From the NCBI GenBank assembly GCA_023432465.1, contig JAEYUO010000009.1:1-17952 (forward strand): DNA of 17,952 nt, given 5' to 3'. Positions within the stretch are counted from its first letter, which is position 1, and every line of letters begins with the position of its first letter. The notes below the pieces were generated by a model that searched no databases, was not told the origin of the DNA, and saw only the letters and a list, made by a program, of their open reading frames with translations. The DNA is from Planctomycetota bacterium (lineage in GTDB: Bacteria > Planctomycetota > Phycisphaerae > Phycisphaerales > UBA1924). Shown here piece by piece: positions 1 to 7,504 of this stretch. Made by a program: the position numbers and the translations under genes.

Positions 1-1650
1 GCGGAACTCATCGACCAGGACACCGGGGCCGTGCTGGATTCCAAGCCTGTGGCGTGGGAGGAGCCCGGCGAGACAGATAGGACAACGCAGACCGCGCGCG
101 TGACACTGACGCACAAACCCACCCGCCCGGGCACCAGCAAGTGGGCGGTGCGCATCCGGCCCGAGGGCGGCGCGGGACAGGGGGCGGACCTCATCGACGA
201 GAACAACCGCGCCGAGTTCGCGATCGAGCTCGTGGATCGCCCGGTCCGCGTGCTCGCGGTCGATGGGTATCCGCGATGGGAGTCTCGCTTCCTGCGCTCG
301 ATGCTTGTGCGCGAAGAGTCGATCGCCGCCGCCTCGCTGCTGCTTGCACCCGGTCGGCGCTACCTGCAGGAGGGCGCCATCACGATGGATGCCCTGCCGC
401 GAAGCCCCGAAGAGTGGTCCGAGTTTGACCTGTTCATCATCGGCGACGTCTACCCCGGCGTGTTCGCGCCCGAGCAGCTCGCGCAGCTCCGCGAGCGGGT
501 CGCCGTCGGCGGCGCAGGGTTGATCTTCATCGGAGGCGATGGAAGCACCCCGGGCGCATGGCGCAACACCGAACTTGCGGACCTCCTTCCGTTCTCTCTG
601 GCCGAGGGTGTCGGCGTCACGACGCGGACCGGCGGCGGGCTCCCGACCTTCGGCGGGCCGGTGCTCATGCGCCCGACGATGGCCGCCGAGAGGCTGGGCG
701 TTCTGCGGCTGGCCGATGTGCCCGGCGAAGACGGTCTCTATTGGCCGAAGGTGCTCTCCGACAGCGCCACCGGCTGGTCGAACCTGTACTGGGCCCAGAG
801 GATCGATCCCTCCATCCTGAAGCCGACCGCCGAGATCCTCGCCGTCGCCGACCCCGCGGATGAGACGACCACCGCCGACGGCACCACACCCCTCGTGCTG
901 TCGATGCGCTACGGCGCGGGGCGCGTGCTCTACATCGCGACCGACGAGATCTGGCGTTGGCGCTACGGCCGCGGCGAACTCCTGCCCGAGCGATTCTGGC
1001 TCCAGATGGTCCGGCTCCTCGGCCGCGAGAGCCTCGCCCGATCTGGCAAGCCCGCGATGCTCGAAGTCTCCCCCCGCCGCGGCGAAGTGGACCGCCCGGC
1101 ACAGATCGAACTCACCCTCCTCGATCAATCAATGGTGCAGTCGGCCCCCGGCTCGATGCGCGTGCGCATCACACGCGAGGGCAATGTCAGCACGGGCGCC
1201 TCCACACAGCCCCCTGATGAGGTGGCCATCAGCGAGCTGACGCTGACGCCATCAGGAGATTCCCGGCCGGCATCAAGCGGCGCGGCGAGGACCTTTTCAA
1301 CAACATGGCTCCCAACCATGTCCGGAAGGTACAGCGTTGAGGCGATTGACCCCCTGATTTCGGCGACTGGTGGCCTGTCGGTTCGGGCCGAGGTTTGGCA
1401 GGCCGATGACGAACTTCGGACCCCCCAAACAGATCACCCCGCGCTCGCGCGGCTGGCGGAAGCAACGGGCGGAACGGTGCTGCAGGCGTCAGATCTTGCC
1501 CAGATTACCAAGCTCTTGCCCAATCGCCGCCTGAAGCTCACCGGCGAGCCCGAAATCGAGACGCTGTGGGACACGCCCCTGGCCCTGATCCTCGTGGTGC
1601 TGTTTCTGACGCTCGAGTGGATCGGGCGGCGGCTGCTGAAGCTGGCCTGA
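1..1650 (+). CDS. BatA/VWA-type membrane protein with glutamine-amidotransferase-like domain (5' end missing)
   Basis: The frame is open from base 1, so this is the C-terminal 549 codons of a longer gene. The stop is TGA at 1648-1650. From about base 238 a class I glutamine-amidotransferase-like fold can be read: VRVLAVDGYPRWESRFLRS, then FDLFIIGDVYPG, then GGAGLIFIGGD. In this family the domain is normally non-catalytic, and I see no convincing Cys-His-Glu triad. A second part (about 900-1040) has RYGAGRVLYIATDEIWRWR followed by FWLQMVRLL. A beta-rich segment follows, and a single membrane helix (about 1575-1630, LALILVVLFLTLEW) ends in a short basic tail, so the bulk should lie outside the cytoplasm. 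This architecture is usual for BatA-like proteins encoded beside MoxR ATPase and DUF58 genes; an N-terminal BatA/VWA part would lie upstream, which I infer. It is the first of four closely packed co-directional genes. The family assignment is fairly secure; the biochemical role is unknown. Confidence 0.8.
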   Translation, partial: AELIDQDTGAVLDSKPVAWEEPGETDRTTQTARVTLTHKPTRPGTSKWAVRIRPEGGAGQGADLIDENNRAEFAIELVDRPVRVLAVDGYPRWESRFLRSMLVREESIAAASLLLAPGRRYLQEGAITMDALPRSPEEWSEFDLFIIGDVYPGVFAPEQLAQLRERVAVGGAGLIFIGGDGSTPGAWRNTELADLLPFSLAEGVGVTTRTGGGLPTFGGPVLMRPTMAAERLGVLRLADVPGEDGLYWPKVLSDSATGWSNLYWAQRIDPSILKPTAEILAVADPADETTTADGTTPLVLSMRYGAGRVLYIATDEIWRWRYGRGELLPERFWLQMVRLLGRESLARSGKPAMLEVSPRRGEVDRPAQIELTLLDQSMVQSAPGSMRVRITREGNVSTGASTQPPDEVAISELTLTPSGDSRPASSGAARTFSTTWLPTMSGRYSVEAIDPLISATGGLSVRAEVWQADDELRTPQTDHPALARLAEATGGTVLQASDLAQITKLLPNRRLKLTGEPEIETLWDTPLALILVVLFLTLEWIGRRLLKLA

Positions 1651-1795
1651 ATCGCCCGCGATCGGTCCGAAGTTGGGAAAGTGGGCGAACTGGACGACCC
1701 GTATCGGGCGGTCATCGGTATCACAGAGAGAGGCCGAGATCGCGTTTGTAGTCGATACTCTGGGTACAGGGGCGGGTGCCTCGACGGAATGTCAT

Positions 1796-1800
1796 GGAGG
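1796..1800 (+). promoter_or_regulatory. Shine-Dalgarno site deciding the GTG start at 1805
   Basis: GGAGG is followed by four bases and then GTG. It is the best ribosome-binding site in the 154 bases between the previous stop and the coiled-coil gene. It favours the GTG at 1805 over the upstream TTG at 1673, which has no comparable site. Confidence 0.55.
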
Positions 1801-1804
1801 TCGT

Positions 1805-4800
1805 GTGGACCAAGGGTCACCAACGCCTCGCGCAGGCGGCAGGAGCGGAAGCGGGCTGGACCCGGCATTGGCTGTTCTGCGCCGGGTGCGGAGCCGTGTG
1901 CGACTGCTGCTCACGACCGAACGACTGGGCCTGCTGATCGCCACCGCGCTCGCGGCGGTGTGTGTGCTGGCGTTTGCCGACTACTTCCTGCGCTCGCCGG
2001 GCGCGCTCCGGTTGATCGTGCTCATGGCGGGCATCGGCGCGCTGGGCTGGTGGGCGTGGAAGCGGGTCTGGCCCGCGCTGCGGTTCTCCCCCTCACTTAC
2101 CGAGCTTGCCCTCCGCATCGAGCGCGGCGAGGCCGGCACACAGGCCGGGCTTCGCGGCGTGCTCGCCAGCGGTGTCGATCTCTCGCTCCAGAACGACCGC
2201 GGCGAGCATAACGCGCTGGCCACGCTCGTGATCAATGACGCCGCGTACGGGGCATCAAGCCTGCGGACAAACAAGATCGTCCGGCGCGAGGGCGCAGCGC
2301 GCAGCCTCGGTCTGCTCGCGATCGTCGCCGCCGTGATCGGCGCGGCGTGGGTCGCAAGCCCCGACCTGGCCCGAATCGGCGCGACGCGCGTGCTCCTCCC
2401 GCTGGCGGATGTCGCCTGGCCCAAGCGGACGGGCGTTGTCGATGCCACCGCCATCGCTGTCCATCCGCTCGGCGCCGCGCTCCCCCTGCGGGCGGTGCTG
2501 ACCAAGTCCGACACCGCGGCGGACCGCACCCGAGTCGCGGCCGAGTATCGATTGATCACCGAGGGCGCCCCCGGCCCTTGGCGCAGCGTCGTCCTCACAA
2601 GCCAGGACCGAACGCTGAACATCCAGAATGTCGGCGCAGGCACGCTGTTTGAGCGATTGATCGAACCGGCGAGTTTCTCGCCCGCGGATGCCGCGGATCG
2701 CACGCAGGCCGCGCCGACGATAGAGCTGGAGTACCGCTTTGCCACCAGCGATGATCAGACTGCGCTTGCGAGCATCCTGCTGGTCGAGCCCCCGGCCGTC
2801 TCGGGCGCGCTGCTGGAGATCATCGAGCCCGAATATGCCCGTGCACCGGGCGATGAGGGCACGCGGACGATCGACCTCGGCACCGGAACCGATGAGCGTG
2901 CCGCGCCCCCGGCATCGCTGGCGGGCTCTGTCTCGCGCCTGAGCATCGCGATGAACAAGGATGTCCCCGGCGAGAAGCTGCTGGCCGAACGCGGCGAGGC
3001 GTGGATCGCGGGAGCGCTGGGCGACGATGTCGTCGCGCTGCTCGCCTCGGACCAGAGTGCAAAGCTGACCCTTGGCCCGCGCGTCTGGACGCTGGAGTGG
3101 ACGCTCTCACGCCCAGTCAGGCTTGGCGTGAAGGTCGTTGATGAGCACGGCATCGCTGACAGCGAGGAGCGCAGCTTCACGCTGGATGTCCTGCAGGACA
3201 ACCCGCCCAGCGCGGTCGTGGTCCGGCCGGATCAGGACAAGTCCGTGCTCTCCACCGCCACGATCGACCTCGGCGGCGAGGGCCGCGACGATGTCGGCCT
3301 CGCCTGGGTTGCGCTGGAGCAGCAGATTGCGCGCCGGCCAAAGGGCTCCGAGGGCGCTCCGCCCGAAGCGCAGGGACCGCCGGAGTCGATCGCCCGCACT
3401 GAGGGCCGCGCTGCCGACAGCGCCGATGCCGCGTTGCGCCAGATCACCGTCACGGCCACGCTCGACCTGACAACGCTGGATGTGAAGCCCGGCGACGAGG
3501 TGTGGATCACCGCGCTCGCGGCGGATGCGTTTGCGCTGGGCGAGGCGCGGCACGAGCCGGTGCGGTCGCTGGTCCGCAAGCTGCGGATCATGTCGCGCGA
3601 GGAGTTGCTTGAGCAGGTGTGGGCGCAGCTCTCCGAGATCCGGCAGGGCGCGATCCGGCTTGAGAAGGACCAGCGGGAGCTTCAGCAGGCCTCCGGCCGC
3701 CCCGGCGAGCAATCGGCCCGGCAGAGCGAGCGGGCGCAGGCGGGTGTGACGGAGCGTCTTGCCCGCCAGCAGGAAGCCGTTGCCTCGCTGGAGCGCAGGC
3801 TCGAAGAGAACGCCATGGCGGAGCCGACGCTGGAGGCGATCCTGCGGCAGTCGCGCGAGGCGCTGCAGCGCGCCGGCGACAACTCGGTCGAGGCGGGGCA
3901 GTCGCTCGCCGAGGCGGCGCAGGCCGCCGCGGGTCAGGAAGCCGCGCCCGAAGCCGGCTCACAGGAACGCGTCGAGGCGCAGCAGTCGCAGGAACAAGTG
4001 CGCGAGGAACTCGGCGAGCTGATCGAGATGCTCGACCAGGGTCAGGATACCTGGGCCGCCCGCCGGTCCATCGAGCAGGCCCTTGAGCAGCAACGCGCCC
4101 TGCGCGAGCGGACAGCCGATGCGGGCCGGCGCACCACCGGCCGCAGCGCGGACCAACTCACCCCGCAGGAGCGGCAGGAGCTTGGTGAGCTGGCCCAGGA
4201 GCAGGAGCAGCTCGCCGAGCAGACCCGCGAAGCGATCCAGGACATGCTGGAGCGCGAAAAGGACATGCAGAAGCAGGACCCCGCCGCGGCCCAGGCCATG
4301 TCGCAGGCGGCGAGGCGCGGCGAGCGCGAGCAGGTCCCCGAGAAGATGGAGCAGGCTTCGCAGCAGGTTCAGCAGAACCAGACCAACAACGCCCAGCAGC
4401 AGCAGCAGCAGGCGATCGAAGCGCTCGAGCAGATGCTCAATGATCTCGACCAGACCGCCCGGAACCGCGACGAGGTCCTGCGGCGCGTGCTGGCGAGCCT
4501 CATCGAGTCGCTGGATGCGCTCATCGCCCAGCAGGTCGAAGAGCTCGCCGCCCTCGACCGCGCCAAGGCGACCGGGCAGTTCACCGGTCTGGACCGGGGC
4601 ATGACCCGACTGCACGCCAACACGCTGGGCGTGCTCGATGAAGCCAACAACGGGCCGCGGGAGATCGTCCCCGTCGCCAAGCTGATCGAGGAAGCCGCCT
4701 CCGCGCAGGTCGGCGCGATCGGCGCGCTGCGCCGGTCGCCGGTCGATTCGGGTGAGGCGCAGGGACAGGAGGAGCTCAGCCTCGACAAGCTGCGCGAGGC

Positions 4801-5560
4801 CCGGGCACTGTCCGAGAAGCTCGACCGAGAAGCGGCGCAGCGCGAGCAGAACCGCAAGAAGGCCGAACTCAAGAAGATGTACGCCGCGGCCCTCGCAAGG
4901 CAGATCGCGCTCCGCGACTCGACACAGGACCTCGCCGGTCAGGAACTCACCCGCCGGGTCCGCAACTCGGCGCGGCTCATCGCCGAGGACCAGCAGGCCC
5001 TGCGCAACGACCTCGCCGCGATGCCCAGCGAGACGCGCGAGCTGACCGAGGCGCGAGTCTTTGAGTACGCGCACCAGCGGCTCGATGAGCTGATGGCGGC
5101 CGCTTCCGACAGGCTCGGCCAGGGCGAGCCCGATGCCGCGGTGCTCCGCCGCCAGACCTCCGCCGCGAGGGTGCTCCAGTCGCTGATCGATGCGCTCGAC
5201 ACCTCCAGGCAGGATGATGAAGACTTCCGCCAGCAGGAGCAGGACCAGCAGGGCGGCGGAGGCGGGAACCAATCCGGCCAGCAGCCGCTGGTGCCGCCCG
5301 CGGCGGAGCTCAAGCTCCTTCGCGCCATGCAGCAGGAAGCCATCGAGATGACCCGCAGCGCGGATGAGGGCGACCCGGCCGATCGCACGCAGATCGCCGA
5401 AGATGCGACTCGCCTTCAGGACGGCATCGCTAACCAGGCGCGCGAGCTGCTCGACCGTCTCGCCGAACAGAACCGCCAGGGCGGCCCGCCAAGCCGCATC
5501 GAACCCGCACCCATCCCCCCGCCCGGCGAACCGACGCGGCCCGAGGAGCCAAAGCCATGA
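1805..5560 (+). CDS. DUF4175-like large membrane-anchored coiled-coil protein
   Basis: This encodes about 1251 residues. I chose the GTG at 1805 because GGAGG (1796-1800) lies just upstream; the frame is open further back to a TTG at 1673, but that extension looks non-coding. Two membrane helices sit at about residues 41-60 and 67-85 and a third at about 168-185 (SLGLLAIVAAVIGAAWV). A beta-rich domain of about 400 residues follows. From about residue 590 (LRIMSREELLEQVWAQLSEIRQ) to about 1150 the protein is charged, Gln/Glu/Arg-rich coiled coil, with a run of six CAG-encoded Gln near residue 865. A Gly/Gln linker (QQGGGGGNQSGQQ) and a Pro-rich C-terminus complete it. This is the layout of the DUF4175 (TIGR02302-like) family, whose function is not known. 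Its stop overlaps the next start as ATGA, indicating translational coupling. A structural or scaffolding role in the envelope is inference. The start could be tens of codons off. Confidence 0.75.
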   Translation: MDQGSPTPRAGGRSGSGLDPALAVLRRVRSRVRLLLTTERLGLLIATALAAVCVLAFADYFLRSPGALRLIVLMAGIGALGWWAWKRVWPALRFSPSLTELALRIERGEAGTQAGLRGVLASGVDLSLQNDRGEHNALATLVINDAAYGASSLRTNKIVRREGAARSLGLLAIVAAVIGAAWVASPDLARIGATRVLLPLADVAWPKRTGVVDATAIAVHPLGAALPLRAVLTKSDTAADRTRVAAEYRLITEGAPGPWRSVVLTSQDRTLNIQNVGAGTLFERLIEPASFSPADAADRTQAAPTIELEYRFATSDDQTALASILLVEPPAVSGALLEIIEPEYARAPGDEGTRTIDLGTGTDERAAPPASLAGSVSRLSIAMNKDVPGEKLLAERGEAWIAGALGDDVVALLASDQSAKLTLGPRVWTLEWTLSRPVRLGVKVVDEHGIADSEERSFTLDVLQDNPPSAVVVRPDQDKSVLSTATIDLGGEGRDDVGLAWVALEQQIARRPKGSEGAPPEAQGPPESIARTEGRAADSADAALRQITVTATLDLTTLDVKPGDEVWITALAADAFALGEARHEPVRSLVRKLRIMSREELLEQVWAQLSEIRQGAIRLEKDQRELQQASGRPGEQSARQSERAQAGVTERLARQQEAVASLERRLEENAMAEPTLEAILRQSREALQRAGDNSVEAGQSLAEAAQAAAGQEAAPEAGSQERVEAQQSQEQVREELGELIEMLDQGQDTWAARRSIEQALEQQRALRERTADAGRRTTGRSADQLTPQERQELGELAQEQEQLAEQTREAIQDMLEREKDMQKQDPAAAQAMSQAARRGEREQVPEKMEQASQQVQQNQTNNAQQQQQQAIEALEQMLNDLDQTARNRDEVLRRVLASLIESLDALIAQQVEELAALDRAKATGQFTGLDRGMTRLHANTLGVLDEANNGPREIVPVAKLIEEAASAQVGAIGALRRSPVDSGEAQGQEELSLDKLREARALSEKLDREAAQREQNRKKAELKKMYAAALARQIALRDSTQDLAGQELTRRVRNSARLIAEDQQALRNDLAAMPSETRELTEARVFEYAHQRLDELMAAASDRLGQGEPDAAVLRRQTSAARVLQSLIDALDTSRQDDEDFRQQEQDQQGGGGGNQSGQQPLVPPAAELKLLRAMQQEAIEMTRSADEGDPADRTQIAEDATRLQDGIANQARELLDRLAEQNRQGGPPSRIEPAPIPPPGEPTRPEEPKP
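4394..4411 (+). repeat. (CAG)6 trinucleotide tract encoding polyglutamine
   Basis: Six uninterrupted in-frame CAG codons lie within the coiled-coil part of the DUF4175-like gene, flanked by more Gln- and Asn-rich sequence (QQVQQNQTNNA before it). Perfect codon repetition suggests slippage-driven length change. A similar but interrupted CAG/CAA run lies at about 5986-6008 in the next gene. Confidence 0.8.
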
Positions 5561-6303
5561 TCAACCGCGCATGCTTCATGCTCGCGATCACAGGGCTGTC
5601 GATCGCTGCCGCCGCGCAGCAGTCCGAACCCGCCAAGCCGAGCCAACCCCCCGCGCCGGTCGTCCCCCCCGCGCCGGTCGGCGAAGAAGCCAAGCCGCCA
5701 ACACCCGCCAAGCCCGCGGATGACCTTCCGTCGCTCGATGAGCTGCTCGGCACCGGCGGCGACAAGCCGAACGATGCCGCCGCGCCCGACCCGGAGAAAG
5801 CCGCGCTCGACAAGCTCCTCTCCGGCGAGGAGCTTGGTCAGGCGTTCGAGCAGGCGGTGGGACTGATGAAGGATGCCGCCAAGCGGCTCAGCGATACGAA
5901 GGATGTCGGGCTCTCCACCCAGCGCATCCAGGAAGATGCTCTGCGCAAGCTGGATCAGCTCATCAGCAGCCTCGACCGCCAGGCCCAGCAACAGCAGCAG
6001 CAACAGTCGCAGGGCGAGCAGGACCAGCAGCAAAGCCAGCCGCGCCAGCGCCAGCAGCAGCAATCCCAGCAGACTTCGCAGCAGCCCGCCACCGGCGATC
6101 CGCAGGAGCACGAAGGCCCGGAGCTTCAGGAGGGCGCGCTGAACCCCGAGCTGGATTCGGCTCGCGCCGCCTGGGGCGCGCTCCCGGCGCGCGTCCGGCA
6201 GATGCTGTTGCAGGGCTCCAACGACCGCTTCAGTTCCCTGTATAACCGGCTGACGCAGGACTACTACCGTCGCCTCGCAGAAGAGAGTTCGTCCCGCCCG
6301 TGA
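5557..6303 (+). CDS. Secreted Gln-rich hypothetical protein
   Basis: This encodes 248 residues. The ATG overlaps the preceding stop as ATGA (5557-5560) and GAGGAG lies 8-13 bases upstream, so the start is well supported. Residues 1-20 (MINRACFMLAITGLSIAAAA) form a signal peptide with likely cleavage before QQSEP. A Pro/Ala-rich segment follows, then a short acidic and hydrophobic stretch (DDLPSLDELLG), a helical part (ALDKLLSGEELGQAFEQAVGLMKDAAKRL), a Gln-rich low-complexity stretch at about 143-185, and a conserved-looking C-terminus (WGALPARVRQMLLQGSNDRFSSLYNRLTQDYYRRLAEE). That C-terminus resembles the tail of proteins encoded next to DUF4175-type genes in planctomycetes, from family memory. 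No enzyme motif is visible. Sharing Gln-rich segments with the upstream coiled-coil protein and being coupled to it suggests that they bind each other in the periplasm; this is inference. Confidence 0.75.
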   Translation: MINRACFMLAITGLSIAAAAQQSEPAKPSQPPAPVVPPAPVGEEAKPPTPAKPADDLPSLDELLGTGGDKPNDAAAPDPEKAALDKLLSGEELGQAFEQAVGLMKDAAKRLSDTKDVGLSTQRIQEDALRKLDQLISSLDRQAQQQQQQQSQGEQDQQQSQPRQRQQQQSQQTSQQPATGDPQEHEGPELQEGALNPELDSARAAWGALPARVRQMLLQGSNDRFSSLYNRLTQDYYRRLAEESSSRP

Positions 6304-6325
6304 TTCGCGGCCAAGGAGCGATTCG

Positions 6326-7432
6326 ATGATTCAAGTGCTCGCGCTCGTCGCGTGTCTTTCGCTCGGCGGCGCATCGACCTTCCAGCCTGATGCCGCCGCA
6401 CCCGGCGCGCCCGCGGGCGACGCTCTGCCCGAAGCGCGCCCCGATGGCGGAAGCTCCGCCGAGAACAAGCCGCTTGAAGGCGAGATCACCGCCGAGCTCG
6501 ATGCCGCGATCGAGAAGGGTCTGGCCTACCTCGTGAAAGAACAGAACGAGGACGGCTCGTTCGGCTCGGGCCGCTTCGGCAAGAACATCGCCGTCACCGC
6601 GCTCGCGTGCATCGCGCTGCTGGGCGATGGCAACCTCCCCGGGCGCGGGCCATACGGCCAGAACGTCGAGAAGGGTCTGGAGTTTGTCCTTAAGAGCTCG
6701 ACCGAGACCGGCCTCCTCGCGGCCGATTCGACTAATGGGCCGATGTACGGCCACGGCTTCGCAACACTCTTCCTCGGCGAGGTCTACGGCATGACGCAGG
6801 GCGGCGGCGAGACCGCCTACTCCGCGCGCGTGCACGAGGCGCTCGTCAAGGCCTGCCGCCTTATCGAGCAGTCGCAGAACCCCGATGGCGGGTGGCGCTA
6901 CAACCCCGTCCCGTACGATGCCGATGTCTCGGTCACGATCTGCCAGATCATGGCGCTGCGCTCCGCCCGCAACGCCGGGATCGAGGTGCCCAAGGAGGTC
7001 GTCGACAAGGCCGTCGAGTACACGAGGCAGTGCCAGAATCCCGATGGCGGATTCCGCTACCAACTCAATCAGGGTTTCAGCGCCTGGCCCCGGTCCGCCG
7101 CGGGCGTAGCCAGTCTCTACTACGCCGGCATCTACAAGGACGATGCGCTGGATCGCGGCGTGGAATATTTGGTCAAGACCGCGATGCCCGGCGCAACCAA
7201 CGCGCCCAGCGCCCACTACTACTACGGCCACTACTACGCGGTGCAGGCCATGTACCTCGCCGGCGGCGCCAACTGGGCGGAGTGGTGGCCAGCGATCCGC
7301 AAGGAACTCCTCGACCGGCAGGACCTGGACGGCTCATGGGCGGACCAGAGCGTCGGCCCGGCCTACGGAACCGCGATGTCCCTGATTGTTCTGCAAATGC
7401 CCAAGCGTTTACTGCCGATCTTCCAGAAGTAG
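6326..7432 (+). CDS. Secreted prenyltransferase/squalene-oxidase-type repeat protein
   Basis: This encodes 368 residues, starting at an ATG preceded by AAGGAGCG, 22 bases after the previous gene. The N-terminus (MIQVLALVACLSLGGAS) is a signal peptide. The mature part is an alpha-alpha barrel built from QW-like repeats: QNEDGSFG at about residue 73, QNPDGGWRYNP at about 182, QNPDGGFRYQ at about 234 and QDLDGSWAD at about 331. The C-terminus, YGTAMSLIVLQMPKRLLPIFQK, is typical of the planctomycete members of this family. Real squalene-hopene cyclases carry DxDDTA; here the nearest stretch is DADVSV, without the paired acids, so cyclase activity is unlikely. At 368 residues it is about half the length of a true cyclase and lacks the second half-barrel. 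Its position as the fourth gene of the envelope operon suggests a periplasmic binding or structural role. Family membership is confident; function is not known. Confidence 0.85.
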   Translation: MIQVLALVACLSLGGASTFQPDAAAPGAPAGDALPEARPDGGSSAENKPLEGEITAELDAAIEKGLAYLVKEQNEDGSFGSGRFGKNIAVTALACIALLGDGNLPGRGPYGQNVEKGLEFVLKSSTETGLLAADSTNGPMYGHGFATLFLGEVYGMTQGGGETAYSARVHEALVKACRLIEQSQNPDGGWRYNPVPYDADVSVTICQIMALRSARNAGIEVPKEVVDKAVEYTRQCQNPDGGFRYQLNQGFSAWPRSAAGVASLYYAGIYKDDALDRGVEYLVKTAMPGATNAPSAHYYYGHYYAVQAMYLAGGANWAEWWPAIRKELLDRQDLDGSWADQSVGPAYGTAMSLIVLQMPKRLLPIFQK

Positions 7433-7504
7433 CCCCCCGACCCCCCCCGCCCTCGCATCCGAAAGCTCCATCGCGGCACAACGCCCGGCCCAGCGAGAAC
7501 ACGA

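Noticed and set aside
1651..1804. Promoter in the gap before the coiled-coil gene
   Set aside because: No pair of -35 and -10 hexamers with acceptable spacing stood out. The 154-base gap shows only the ribosome-binding site at its end.
4394..4411. CRISPR or other regulatory repeat
   Set aside because: It is an in-frame trinucleotide run within a coding Gln-rich coiled coil, without spacers.
3959..5272. Leu-rich 437-codon frame antisense to the coiled-coil gene
   Set aside because: Leu runs are the reverse complement of CAG/GAG codons (CTG/CTC) of the Gln/Glu-rich coiled coil. It has no independent start signals.
6326..7432. Functional squalene-hopene cyclase
   Set aside because: The DxDD acid motif and about half of the protein length are missing, and the protein has a signal peptide.
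7433..7504. Terminator or promoter between the repeat-protein and NPCBM-like genes
   Set aside because: The 72 bases are C-rich without a stable stem or promoter-like hexamers.
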